Shown: positions 52,160 through 60,292 of the stretch, in pieces
Numbering within the stretch: the stretch's first letter is position 1
Layout of the letters: each line of letters starts with the position of its first letter
Assembly: GCA_964383505.1 (NCBI GenBank)
Contig: CAYLHB010000002.1
Location: forward strand, 1 to 61,811
Source of the DNA: CAYLHB01 sp964383505
GTDB lineage: Bacteria > Patescibacteriota > Minisyncoccia > Phycocordibacterales > UBA12088
Length of the DNA stretch: 61,811 nt
Reading direction: 5' to 3'
Notes under the pieces: model-generated
What the model was told of the DNA's origin: nothing
The model's input: only the letters and a program-made list of their open reading frames with translations
Database searches by the model: none
Translations under genes and position numbers: made by a program

Positions 52160-53299
52160 CTAATTAGTTTGCGCAATGATTGATGCGTGTGTCGATTCGA
52201 GATTGCTGATGTACCCACGTGTTTCTGAAAGCCCGCCAAGGTTTTTGTCGCAATCTATTTTGACCATACCGGGACAATCTTTACTTGGTCCCAAACCACC
52301 ATCTATACCAGCGTTGTAGTATGTCGCGACATACCTACGTTCAAGCACAGGATCACCTTTTGAGAGGGACTGTACTATGGGGTTGTTTAGTGCATCCTTA
52401 AGATACATAACCCCAAGCGTTATATTGTTTGCAGGATTCTTCAAATAAGCTTCCAAATCCGCCTGTGACATACCACTGCACGGCTGGCCACACAAAGAGC
52501 GTGCAGTAGTAGGCATTATCTGCATCACACCTATTGCACCCACAGGCGACACGGCAGACGCTTTTCCACGCGATTCTATAGCCGCAATCGCAAGTGCAGT
52601 TACGGGGTCAACGCCCAGACGAATGGCTTCAAGCTGAATATATTCATAGCACGTCTGTCCTGTAGGAAGTGTGCAGTTTTTTGACAAACCACTAGTACTT
52701 ACACTAATACCATTGCTTTTAAGAATATAACCTTCTGAAGTGATGTTATACTCCGTTGGTGAATAGCCTACACCTAGCGCGTGGGGGATATATGCAGGCG
52801 GTGCAAGATCAAGCGGTTTACGTGGAACTACACACTGCTTGCCAACTAAGTCGGTGGGACAGAGGATTTCGTTCCAGGGTCCGAACGTGCCATTGTACAC
52901 AGCCTTCATGATGGTATCGATAAGGAGCCACGCCGCGAGCATGATAATGAAACCGATTACTCCGGACTTCACCATGTTTTTTGCGCGCGAAACTTGGCCG
53001 GAATTGCTTCCCGATGTTACAAGCAAGAAGCCGGCATTCACCAAGAGGAACACAAACACCACGATTGCCGCAAACACTAAAAAGTTGATGATGTTTTGTC
53101 CAAGCTGTACGAGGTGACAGGGAGTGCACACATCTACATTACAAATTACTCCCGTGCTCGAGTCTATTTCAGTGCGCGTGGTATTACCACATGGCACAAT
53201 CTCCTTAGGTAAGAAATCCGCAAAGCCCGCATGAACGAGGAATGGCACGTGCAGAATACACACCAGAAGAGCTAACAAGGCACCGTATCTTCTCAACAT
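52160..53299 (-). CDS. VirB2/TrbC-like membrane protein fused to an SLT lytic transglycosylase domain
   Basis: A 379-aa paralogue of the preceding protein. Signal peptide (1-24), CTPC-type Cys pair, two membrane helices (about 70-96 and 110-130; VFVFLLVNAGFLLVTSG, GVIGFIIMLAAWLLIDT) and the shared MKAVYNGTFGPWNEILC. The C-terminal SLT domain has the catalytic Glu242 in AIAAIESRGKAS, then GAIGVMQIMPTTARSL and YVATYYNAGIDGG. VirB1-type transglycosylases open the wall for type IV secretion; here that activity is covalently joined to a VirB2-like part. Confidence 0.82.
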   Translation of the reverse strand: MLRRYGALLALLVCILHVPFLVHAGFADFLPKEIVPCGNTTRTEIDSSTGVICNVDVCTPCHLVQLGQNIINFLVFAAIVVFVFLLVNAGFLLVTSGSNSGQVSRAKNMVKSGVIGFIIMLAAWLLIDTIMKAVYNGTFGPWNEILCPTDLVGKQCVVPRKPLDLAPPAYIPHALGVGYSPTEYNITSEGYILKSNGISVSTSGLSKNCTLPTGQTCYEYIQLEAIRLGVDPVTALAIAAIESRGKASAVSPVGAIGVMQIMPTTARSLCGQPCSGMSQADLEAYLKNPANNITLGVMYLKDALNNPIVQSLSKGDPVLERRYVATYYNAGIDGGLGPSKDCPGMVKIDCDKNLGGLSETRGYISNLESTHASIIAQTN

Positions 53300-53363
53300 G
53301 TACGATTAGTATACGACAGAGCCGTTTACAGTCATACATGTGGGTGTTAGTATCTTGTACTAC

Positions 53364-53449
53364 GCGTCGGTGGCAGAGTGGTCAATTGCACTTGGCTGTA
53401 AACCAAGCGCCTTCGGGCTACGGGGGTTCGAATCCCTCCCGGCGCACCA
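53364..53449 (+). tRNA. tRNA-Tyr (anticodon GTA)
   Basis: Class II tRNA. The acceptor GCGTCGG pairs with CCGGCGC, the loop CTGTAAA gives anticodon GTA, there is a long variable arm (GCGCCTTCGGGC), and CCA is encoded. It is followed by a structured element carrying a second copy of its 3' end. Confidence 0.95.
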
Positions 53450-53497
53450 AAACAAAAAAGCTGGCACGAAGTGCTTGGTGACTTTTGTTTTCAGTCT

Positions 53498-53632
53498 GGG
53501 AGGGGGATTCGAAAGCCGGAAGCCGCGAAGCCTCGTGAAGCACGAGGCCGAGGCAGGGTCGAGAGTGCTTGGTAGTTGAGGAGTAGAGCGACGAACACTA
53601 CCTAGCAACTCGTGACCGAATCCCTCCCCTCC
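53498..53632. ncRNA. Structured element downstream of tRNA-Tyr (rtT-like arrangement)
   Basis: GGAGGGGGATTCG (53499-53511) pairs with CGAATCCCTCCCCTCC (53617-53632), enclosing an 8-bp hairpin GCCTCGTG/CACGAGGC (53530-53548) and a long interrupted stem including GGTAGT/ACTACC. CGAATCCCTCCC at 53617 repeats the tRNA-Tyr T-arm/acceptor sequence 188 bp downstream of the original (53429), and the 5' arm is its inverted copy. The rest of the gap 53450-53698 has no gene. Confidence 0.6.
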
Positions 53633-53698
53633 GCAATTGATCTGTATCCAAAAAGTGGACACAGGAACATCGGTCAATGACTTTCGGACTTATGTAAT

Positions 53699-54058
53699 CT
53701 ACTTTCGCGGTTCGTCAGCGTGGAGCTTGCGGTGCATGTCGGTCAGCACTCCAGTCGCCTCAAGAAGAACGGTAATCAAGTTCCGTACAAAGAGCACCCC
53801 GACCCCGACCGCACACCATCCGACTCCCGTGACTACAAGCCACGGGAGCGTAGGCACGAGAGGTGCAATGGGATTATGTACGAGCACACCTATGAGCGAA
53901 AACCACAGTGCGGTGCAAAAACCACAGGAGAGTGCACTCCCCAGAACTGGGATGCGACGAATAAAGGTAAGCAATCCGGGGTGGTCGAGCAACAACGCTC
54001 TCCAGACAAGCGCAGGGGCTGTAATGCACGCTATGGTTAGCAGATAGGAAACAAGCAT
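53699..54058 (-). CDS. Small membrane protein (DUF1360-like)
   Basis: A 119-aa protein with three hydrophobic segments (about 2-22, 38-60 and 65-92). CGFCTALWFS in the second segment recalls DUF1360 proteins, which have a Cys-x2-Cys-x-x-W in a membrane helix. Start at 54058; the longer frame upstream is not used. Function unknown. Confidence 0.6.
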   Translation of the reverse strand: MLVSYLLTIACITAPALVWRALLLDHPGLLTFIRRIPVLGSALSCGFCTALWFSLIGVLVHNPIAPLVPTLPWLVVTGVGWCAVGVGVLFVRNLITVLLEATGVLTDMHRKLHADEPRK

Positions 54059-54150
54059 AGAATGGGAGTGTAGTTCTGATAATTGAATGGCTGAAAACTG
54101 CACGGCATCCCACAAGGAGATGCCGTGGTCGCGTATATACGTGGCCGATG

Positions 54151-54411
54151 TTAGAGGTGTGCCGCAAGTTCGTTGTTGGTTGTAGCGAGAAATGCGGCAC
54201 CGACATCCGTCACCCGATGGAACGCGCCAGCGCGCATTTGGCCCAAACTGCCTCCATAGCGTACGACGTCGCCGGCGTCTGGGCGCACACACCCGTAGAC
54301 AGCCTGTTCAACCACAACCGTTGGGACGGTGCGCCCCGACACGGTTACCGATTGTGGGGAAAACACACACTGATCGCAACATGGTGGACATCCTCCACAG
54401 GGTGCAGGCAT
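54151..54411 (-). CDS. Small Cys-rich protein, probable metal-responsive
   Basis: An 86-aa protein with an N-terminal cluster MPAPCGGCPPCCDQC (five Cys in CxxCxxCCxxC spacing) and a beta-rich remainder (SVTVSGRTVPTVVV). The start is fixed by AAGGAG 7 nt before the ATG. It follows the Fur-family gene, and a copy of the shared operator palindrome lies 53-79 bp upstream. Metal binding or storage is inferred from the Cys cluster and the operator. Confidence 0.6.
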   Translation of the reverse strand: MPAPCGGCPPCCDQCVFSPQSVTVSGRTVPTVVVEQAVYGCVRPDAGDVVRYGGSLGQMRAGAFHRVTDVGAAFLATTNNELAAHL

Positions 54412-54463
54412 AGAAGTTCTCCTTGTAAGCCACGATGCGGTTTGCATCTACATCACAACTTGC

Positions 54464-54490
54464 CATAGTTGCAAATATTTTGCAACTATG
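54464..54490. promoter_or_regulatory. Fur-family operator, copy 1
   Basis: A perfect 12-3-12 dyad centred on TTGCAAA-TAT-TTTGCAA (54469-54485). It overlaps the stop of the Fur gene and precedes the Cys-rich gene. The 7-3-7 core is identical to copy 2. Confidence 0.7.
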
Positions 54491-54929
54491 CTGCACCCGC
54501 ACACGCGCGACATTCTCCGAAAAACTCCACGACGTGCCGGTCAACACGTGTAAACGCGGCCACCTCCTGCGCTTTCGCCATGAGCGCCCGCTCCACTTTT
54601 CCAAGCACCACCTCGGCCATTTTCCCGCATCGTGTGCATCGCACGTGGTGGTGGTGGGAGCGTTGAAACTCAATGAGACGAGTGCCGTTCGGGCCCATCA
54701 CCGCCTCAATGAGGCCCTTATCGAGGAGGAGTGAAACGGTGCGGTACACCGTCACCATATTCACCTTCCCCGCAAGCGCACGAGTGAGCGACTCGATGGT
54801 GGTCGGACGCGGGGCGCGCATGAGGGTTTCGAGGACCTGCACGCGCGGGTGCGTGGCACGCACGCCCGCACGTACGAGGAGCTCGTGGGGAGCAAGATCG
54901 GCACGGGTCGTACCATCGTCTCCGCTCAT
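54486..54929 (-). CDS. Fur-family metal-responsive repressor (Zur/Fur type)
   Basis: A 147-aa regulator. The winged helix (RVQVLETLMRAPRPTTIESL, VTVYRTVSLLLDKGLI) is followed by the metal-sensing domain with SHHHHVRC-TRC and a second CRAC pair, the four-Cys structural zinc site. Start at 54929 (MSGDDGTT); the ATG at 54968 is possible but sits close to the operator/promoter. It is divergent from a ZIP transporter across a shared operator and probably regulates both. ZIP neighbours favour zinc or manganese sensing. Confidence 0.88.
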   Translation of the reverse strand: MSGDDGTTRADLAPHELLVRAGVRATHPRVQVLETLMRAPRPTTIESLTRALAGKVNMVTVYRTVSLLLDKGLIEAVMGPNGTRLIEFQRSHHHHVRCTRCGKMAEVVLGKVERALMAKAQEVAAFTRVDRHVVEFFGECRACAGAA

Positions 54930-54983
54930 ACACTTGTTCCGACTCTGTCCCCTTGCCTCTTTCTTCATACTGTAATACAATCA

Positions 54984-55006
54984 TATTTGCAAATTATTTG
55001 CAATAT
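54984..55006. promoter_or_regulatory. Fur-family operator, copy 2
   Basis: The palindrome TTGCAAA-TTA-TTTGCAA (54987-55003), extended by ATAT on one side and TAT on the other, lies between the divergent repressor gene and the ZIP gene, 29 bp before the ZIP start. Confidence 0.75.
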
Positions 55007-55031
55007 CATTTTTTCAAGCTTCCTACAAAAC

Positions 55032-55862
55032 ATGTACCCCACCATCCTTATCGCATCACTCGCCATCATGCTCGCGTCGCTCTCGGGCAAACTCGTCACA
55101 TGGGGGCTCATCGGAAGGTGGCTCACACCACGCATGCGCTACCTCGTCGCACTCGCAGGAGGTGTCTTTGCTGTTATTGTCTACGGGCTTATTGAGGAGG
55201 CGCTCCATGAGGGCGGGCTTGTGCCTATGACGATCGGTGCATTTCTCCTTGGTGGGGTGCTCCTTGAGGGTGTGACACGACTCCTCCCCAAGGGCACCCA
55301 CCACCACCACGGCCCGCACCCCGAGCACACCCACGGCAGGCTCGATGCACGTCGCATGCTCCTCGGGGACGCGGTGCATAATGTACACGACGGCCTCGCG
55401 CTCGTACCCGCATTCCTCGTCTCACCCGCGGTGGGTATCGGCACCGCGGTCGGTATCTTTCTCCACGAGGTCGTGCAGGAGATTGCGGAATTCTTTGTAC
55501 TCCGCGAGGCGGGCTACACCGTTCGCTCCGCTCTCGTATGGAACTTTGCCGTATCTGCCACACTCCTCATCGGCGTTGCCGTGAGCGCAACGCTCGCGTC
55601 GGTTGAGTTTCTCCATGCGCCACTCATCGCATTTTCCGCGGGCGGGTTTACCTACGTACTCCTCCGCGACCTCCTGCCGAGCGCCATTATGCGCGCGCAA
55701 CAAGACCGGCAGTACGGCTCCTACGTCGGCATGTTCCTTGTCGGCGTACTCATCATGCTCACCGTCACAGTCCTCTTCCCCCATGAGGAACACGAGGAGG
55801 AAGAACTCCCCCTTCCGGAAGGGTTCGGGCTCGTGCACGAAGGCCCCACTACAGTCGCCTAG
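55032..55862 (+). CDS. ZIP-family metal transporter
   Basis: A 276-aa importer of divalent metal ions. About eight membrane helices; the His-rich cytosolic loop (THHHHGPHPEHTHG, about 89-102) and the transport site GDAVH116NVHD120 and H145EVVQE150 in helices 4 and 5 are diagnostic. The C-terminus is acidic/His-containing (FPHEEHEEEELP). Start at 55032. It is divergent from the Fur-family gene with the operator between; its 3' end overlaps convergent galU by 4 nt. Confidence 0.92.
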   Translation: MYPTILIASLAIMLASLSGKLVTWGLIGRWLTPRMRYLVALAGGVFAVIVYGLIEEALHEGGLVPMTIGAFLLGGVLLEGVTRLLPKGTHHHHGPHPEHTHGRLDARRMLLGDAVHNVHDGLALVPAFLVSPAVGIGTAVGIFLHEVVQEIAEFFVLREAGYTVRSALVWNFAVSATLLIGVAVSATLASVEFLHAPLIAFSAGGFTYVLLRDLLPSAIMRAQQDRQYGSYVGMFLVGVLIMLTVTVLFPHEEHEEEELPLPEGFGLVHEGPTTVA

Positions 55863-56713
55863 GAAACCTGTATCGCGTGGCCGTGGAGCGCGGCGTAGAG
55901 CACTTGGCTTCGGAGGTACTCCTCCGGGTTGCCGCAGTCGAGGTAGGTGGCATCCGGCAGAATTTGTGCGAGCATTGTCATTTGGTGAGAGAGCGTGGTG
56001 AGCACGTCGGCGAGCACGTACTCGCCGTTTTCTCTCGGCTTGGTGTCGTCGAGCGCATCAAACACACGCGAGGGAAGAATGTACGCACCGTGCGTCGCGT
56101 ACTCCGAGGGCTCTTCGCCTGCTCGCGGCTTCTCCACGATACGCACAATTTCCTGCACGTGAGGGTTGTCCTTGTACGCGCGGAGCTCCGCCATGCCGTA
56201 GTGCATGCGCCGCTCCGGCTCGGGTATCGCCACACTTGAGATGACCGGCAACCCTTCAGTATCGAAAAGCTCAAGACAGCGCGTGAGCCGCGACGAGCCG
56301 GTGGTGAGCATCACCTCGTCCGACCAGAGGAGCGCGAATGGCTCACCGTTCAAGAGGTGGCGCGCGGCGCGCAGTGCCCCTGCGTTACCATAGGGTGGGA
56401 GGGTGTGCACAAACGTGAAGCGCGCGAGCCGTGTGAGCTCGCGGAGCCGCTCGACGTCCTCACCCTTCCCCGCACCTATGAGGTACTCCTCGAGAAGCTC
56501 ATTGGGAGAAAAGTGGTTTTGTACCGAAGTCTTACGATGCGAGACCACGAAAATGATGTGTTCGATTCCCGCACCCACCACCTCCTCAACCACATGCTGA
56601 ATGACGGGTTTGTGCCCGAGCGGAAACATCTCTTTGGGGATGCTCTTGGTACAGGGCAGGAATCGTGTCCCAAAACCTCCCGCAGGTATCACAGCGGTGC
56701 GGACGCTACTCAT
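55859..56713 (-). CDS. galU: UTP--glucose-1-phosphate uridylyltransferase
   Basis: A 284-aa enzyme making UDP-glucose. The N-terminal GGFGTRFLPCTKSIPKEM is the nucleotidyltransferase signature with the catalytic Arg/Lys; VEEVVGAGIEHIIFV and ALLWSDEVML (UTP/metal site) follow. UDP-glucose could feed the cellulose-synthase-like enzyme in the same operon. Overlaps the small gene upstream by 4 nt. Confidence 0.93.
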   Translation of the reverse strand: MSSVRTAVIPAGGFGTRFLPCTKSIPKEMFPLGHKPVIQHVVEEVVGAGIEHIIFVVSHRKTSVQNHFSPNELLEEYLIGAGKGEDVERLRELTRLARFTFVHTLPPYGNAGALRAARHLLNGEPFALLWSDEVMLTTGSSRLTRCLELFDTEGLPVISSVAIPEPERRMHYGMAELRAYKDNPHVQEIVRIVEKPRAGEEPSEYATHGAYILPSRVFDALDDTKPRENGEYVLADVLTTLSHQMTMLAQILPDATYLDCGNPEEYLRSQVLYAALHGHAIQVS

Positions 56714-56913
56714 ACCGCGTGGCGTATCACGAGCTTTTTGAGCTCGTGCACGATTTTTTTGTGCCGCTTCTCGTCCGCTTCGATGATACCCAGAATTTTT
56801 TTTGCCTCCTCGTTCTTCACGAGCTTCTTGAGCTCGCGCGCCTCACGCTCCATCTCCTCCTCTACCGCGTAGAGCTGGTCAAAGTAGCTTTTGTAGTCTT
56901 TGTCGGTAAACAT
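56710..56913 (-). CDS. Small helical protein, ferritin-like half
   Basis: A 67-aa helical hairpin: EEEMEREARELKKLV, then EAKKILGIIEADEKRHKKIV. The E-x-x-x-x-H-like metal-ligand spacing in the second helix recalls half of a rubrerythrin four-helix bundle; a dimer would be needed. Overlaps galU by 4 nt and follows the 94-aa gene by 3 nt. The assignment is weak. Confidence 0.6.
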   Translation of the reverse strand: MFTDKDYKSYFDQLYAVEEEMEREARELKKLVKNEEAKKILGIIEADEKRHKKIVHELKKLVIRHAV

Positions 56914-56916
56914 ATT

Positions 56917-57201
56917 TCAAGCCTTCTTTGCACCTCGTCCCACTCGCTTTTTTTCCGAGGACGCATCGGCGCGCACGAGTGCCACCACGCGATTGAGTAT
57001 TTTCACATGCCCGCGCGACTCGGTGGTGAGCACCTTGAGCCCCGCAACCACCTGTGCCTGCACCTCGGTGGGCAAGCCCGACCAAAACAGCGCGGCACTG
57101 ATGTGCGAGTCGTAGAGCGGTATCGCGAGCTCCTCTTTGACCGCCGCAGAGCGAATCTCGGCGATAAGCTCCTCATTCGTGATGTGCACACCCCGTGGCA
57201 T
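56917..57201 (-). CDS. Small helical protein, ferritin-like
   Basis: A 94-aa protein with helices KEELAIPLYDSHISAALF and TESRGHVKILNRVVALV carrying Glu and His at ferritin-like spacing, and a basic tail (KKRVGRGAKKA). Start MPRGVHITNEEL at 57201; longer frames belong to the glycosyltransferase region. It is paired with the 67-aa protein, and the two may form one bundle. Weak assignment. Confidence 0.55.
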   Translation of the reverse strand: MPRGVHITNEELIAEIRSAAVKEELAIPLYDSHISAALFWSGLPTEVQAQVVAGLKVLTTESRGHVKILNRVVALVRADASSEKKRVGRGAKKA

Positions 57202-57223
57202 AGCCCTATAGTACCCCGAGCGG

Positions 57224-58750
57224 CTACCCACGGGCAATGCGGGTGTCTTCATTGAGCCGATAGAGCTGAACCAAGATGACGAGGTGATACACGCACCACA
57301 GCATGTTGACCCCGATAGGGTACGGGTCGCTCGTAAGCGACATGGAGCCCACCACGAGGGCGGCACCATTGAGTGCGACGAGGAGGTGCCATGGCCAGAG
57401 CTTCCAAAACGGCAGTCGCGCACTCCCCCCCTTCGGGGTAACCGCAAAACGCACGCGCGTACCGCGCAGCCCCGCCAAGGAGGCGCGTATGAGGACCGGA
57501 AACGAGAGGGAGCCGAGTATGATGCCGTAGATGAGGTTGCCAAAGGTGTACTTCCTGCGCCCGAGTGTGGCGAGGAACATGATGACATTGAGGGCGAGGT
57601 ACGGCAGGAAGGTACCGAGGTACACGAGCGGGTGGCTGAAGTAGGTGGGGAAACCGGTGAGCAGGAACACCACCGGCCCCATCACGAGAATGAGGAACGC
57701 CCAGCCGATGAAGTAGTAGGTGGACGAAAGGAAGTACTCCCACCACACCACAGGTCGAAGTGCGTGCGGATTGGTGAGGAAGGCGCGAACGAGGGGACGG
57801 AGCACGCCTATGGTGCCCGTTGCCCACCTTGTCTGCTGGGTGAGGTAGGCGGAGAGGGAGACGGGCGCCATCCCGAAGGCGAGCACGTGGTTGTAGTACA
57901 CACTTTTGTACCCCGCAATGTGGAGCGAGAGCGACGTTGCAAAGTCCTCGGTGACGCTCTTTTCGTCAAACCCACCCACGAAGCGAAGCGCCGCGACGCG
58001 GAGGAGCACGTTGGTGCCGCAGCAAAAGGCCGCGCCGGTCGCTTGCTTCGCCTCGCACACGATCTCGTAGAAAATGGAGTGCTGCATTGCGGCACCCTTT
58101 GCGAGCGTACTCTCGGAAAAGTTTGCATAGAGCTGGGGGGTTTGCACGTAGGCGATACGCTCGTCGGCGAGGATGAGTGGCACCACCTCGGTGAGGAAGT
58201 GCGGCATAGGCCTCTGGTCGGCATCGAAAATCGCCACGAAGGGCTCGTCCATGGTGCGAATAAACTCGTTGACCGCCCCCGCCTTTGAGGCGTGGTCTTT
58301 TCTCGGGAGCACATGCACCACACCGAACTTGTCACAGAGGAGGTGTACCCGCTCGATGAGCGCCACATCACTCGACCCGTCCACGAGGTACATGCGCTTG
58401 TTCGGGTAGTCGAGCGCGGCGAGCGAGATGAGTGTTTGCTCCAGCACCTCCAAGGGCTCATTGCGCGTGGGCACCAGGAGCGCCACCTCCGGCCACGCAT
58501 CCGGCGCAACCCGCGCACGACGGTACCGTATTGGGTGCCGTTCGAGCCGGTACACACCGAGCACGTACCCGAACGCATGGAAGAGGGAGTACCCCTCAGC
58601 GAGGAGAATGAAAAACGCAAAGGTGGCGTCGGGAAAACCCGCTCCTGTGGTGAAGAAAAAGTACAGGCGCGCGCACAGGTACAGTATGAGAAAGGTGACG
58701 CTCCCGAGTGCGAGGAGTATGTAGGGATTGTGCTGTTTACGCGTGAGCAT
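57224..58750 (-). CDS. Processive family 2 glycosyltransferase (cellulose-synthase-like)
   Basis: A 508-aa membrane enzyme. Two N-terminal helices, then a GT2 domain with VPTRNEP, D176AD178, the T267ED269 base and Q305QTRW309, which together mark processive synthases such as BcsA. Four or more C-terminal helices form the channel. No PilZ domain. Likely polymerises UDP-sugars into an extracellular polysaccharide; product unknown. Its start overlaps the end of a response-regulator gene by 14 nt, and galU lies downstream in the same unit. Confidence 0.9.
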   Translation of the reverse strand: MLTRKQHNPYILLALGSVTFLILYLCARLYFFFTTGAGFPDATFAFFILLAEGYSLFHAFGYVLGVYRLERHPIRYRRARVAPDAWPEVALLVPTRNEPLEVLEQTLISLAALDYPNKRMYLVDGSSDVALIERVHLLCDKFGVVHVLPRKDHASKAGAVNEFIRTMDEPFVAIFDADQRPMPHFLTEVVPLILADERIAYVQTPQLYANFSESTLAKGAAMQHSIFYEIVCEAKQATGAAFCCGTNVLLRVAALRFVGGFDEKSVTEDFATSLSLHIAGYKSVYYNHVLAFGMAPVSLSAYLTQQTRWATGTIGVLRPLVRAFLTNPHALRPVVWWEYFLSSTYYFIGWAFLILVMGPVVFLLTGFPTYFSHPLVYLGTFLPYLALNVIMFLATLGRRKYTFGNLIYGIILGSLSFPVLIRASLAGLRGTRVRFAVTPKGGSARLPFWKLWPWHLLVALNGAALVVGSMSLTSDPYPIGVNMLWCVYHLVILVQLYRLNEDTRIARG

Positions 58751-59141
58751 GGCCGGAGTCGGCCGCCTGCAAGCGTGCGCGTACGAGCTCCACCACCCGC
58801 GCGAGTGTTACATCGGCTTTCACAAGGTAGTCGGTCACCCCGTCGTCCATGGTCTTACTCACCGTGAGCATACGTTCGTCGTTCGTGAGCACAATAACGT
58901 ACGGCTGTGGCTCCCCCGCGCCTCGCAATTTGTGGAGCACCTCGTCGCCCGAGAGCGCGGGCAGGCGCAGGTCGAGGATGATGAGGCGCGGACGCTCCGC
59001 AAGCGCGGTCGCAAGCCCCGTTACCCCGTTTTCCGCAATGCGCACCACAAACCCCTGTGAGGTGAGGTGTTCACCGAGCGCTTTCCTGAGCGCGGCGTCG
59101 TCTTCCACAATAAGTATCGCGTCAGTCGATGCTTGGGTCAT
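58737..59141 (-). CDS. Single-domain response regulator
   Basis: A 134-aa receiver domain only. Acidic pair VEDD (12-15), phospho-acceptor Asp57 (IILDLRLP), the conserved Thr in VLTNDE and Lys in YLVKAD. No output domain, so it acts by protein contact. Start at 59141. Overlaps the glycosyltransferase gene, suggesting control of polysaccharide synthesis. Confidence 0.9.
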   Translation of the reverse strand: MTQASTDAILIVEDDAALRKALGEHLTSQGFVVRIAENGVTGLATALAERPRLIILDLRLPALSGDEVLHKLRGAGEPQPYVIVLTNDERMLTVSKTMDDGVTDYLVKADVTLARVVELVRARLQAADSGHAHA

Positions 59142-59155
59142 AGCGCAAGTATACC

Positions 59156-60283
59156 CTACACGGGCTTCTGCCCATAGGGGAGCGCGAGGTAAAACTCGGT
59201 ACCCTCCCCTTCCTTGGAACTGAACCAAATATCCCCGCTCATTTTGCCGACAATTCGTAGCACGAGGTAGAGTCCGAGACCGGTACCCTGCGGGTCGAGC
59301 GATTGTGCATTGGTACCTCGGAAAAACTGCTGGAAGACTTTCGCCTGCTCCGCGGGAGGAATGCCGATACCCTTGTCTTTTACGACCACCACCGCACGTT
59401 CATCAGCGAAATGTCGCCCGTAGACCTCTTCACCTGCTCGCTTCCGAAACGCACGTACCTCAATCTTCTCGTTTGCACGGTTATATTTAACCGCATTGCC
59501 CACCAAGTTACGAATGATTTCCCGCAAAAGGTCGCAGTCGACGGCAAGCGGAGAAACTCCCTCTTCCACGTACGTCTCAAAGCTGTGCGGAGGAGAGGGA
59601 GGGGTTGAAAACTCCTTCACCACCTCATGTACGAGATTTCCGAGGTCACACTGACCCACCTCGTAGTGTATGGTGCCGAGGTCCATTTTTGAAATGGAGA
59701 GGAGCGAGCCGACAAGATCGCTCATGCGACTCCCCGCGCCGTGAATCTCTTTGGTGTACTCGAGCGCCTTCTCGGGCAAATTGCCCGCATCACCGGCAAG
59801 GAGCATCTCCGCGTACCACTTTACGGCAGAGATCGGCCCCTTGAGGTTGTGCGACGCGAGTGAAATGAACTCGGTTTTCGCGCGATCGAAGTCCTTGAGT
59901 GCGGTCACGTCACGCTCGACCCCCACATAGAAAAGTACCTCGCCGTCTTTGTCCAAAATGGGCGAGACACGAATCTCGGCATCGTACGGCACCCCGCCCT
60001 TGCGCATGTTTTTAAGCTCTCCCACAAAGGCACGCTTCTCGACTGCAATGGTGTGCCACATGGTGTCATAGAACGACCTCTCCATCTGCCTGCCCCAGAG
60101 CGCGGGAGTCTTGCCCAACATTTCTGCCCTGCTGTACCCGGTGGTTACTTCCGCCGCGTGGTTGGCATACACAATGACGCCTTTGGGGTCGGTCATAATG
60201 ATGTGGTCGTTCGCGTGTTCGACCGCCAAGTAGAAGCGCTCGAGCACGCTCCCCATTTCCGTTTGCGATGCAAGTTCGTTCAT
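59156..60283 (-). CDS. Soluble PAS-domain sensor histidine kinase
   Basis: A 375-aa kinase without membrane helices. PAS domain (about 12-128, IIMTDPKGVIVYANHAAEVT), HisKA with phospho-acceptor His145 in SLASHNLKGP, and HATPase with N box NLVGNAVKYN, G1 DKGIGIP, and G2 GTGLGLYLV. Intracellular signal unknown. It sits between two receiver-only genes. Confidence 0.93.
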   Translation of the reverse strand: MNELASQTEMGSVLERFYLAVEHANDHIIMTDPKGVIVYANHAAEVTTGYSRAEMLGKTPALWGRQMERSFYDTMWHTIAVEKRAFVGELKNMRKGGVPYDAEIRVSPILDKDGEVLFYVGVERDVTALKDFDRAKTEFISLASHNLKGPISAVKWYAEMLLAGDAGNLPEKALEYTKEIHGAGSRMSDLVGSLLSISKMDLGTIHYEVGQCDLGNLVHEVVKEFSTPPSPPHSFETYVEEGVSPLAVDCDLLREIIRNLVGNAVKYNRANEKIEVRAFRKRAGEEVYGRHFADERAVVVVKDKGIGIPPAEQAKVFQQFFRGTNAQSLDPQGTGLGLYLVLRIVGKMSGDIWFSSKEGEGTEFYLALPYGQKPV

Positions 60284-60292
60284 ACGTATATC

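Noticed and set aside
53498..53632. SRP (4.5S) RNA as identity of the element after tRNA-Tyr
   Set aside because: The conserved SRP apical loop sequence is absent; the arms instead match the tRNA-Tyr 3' end.
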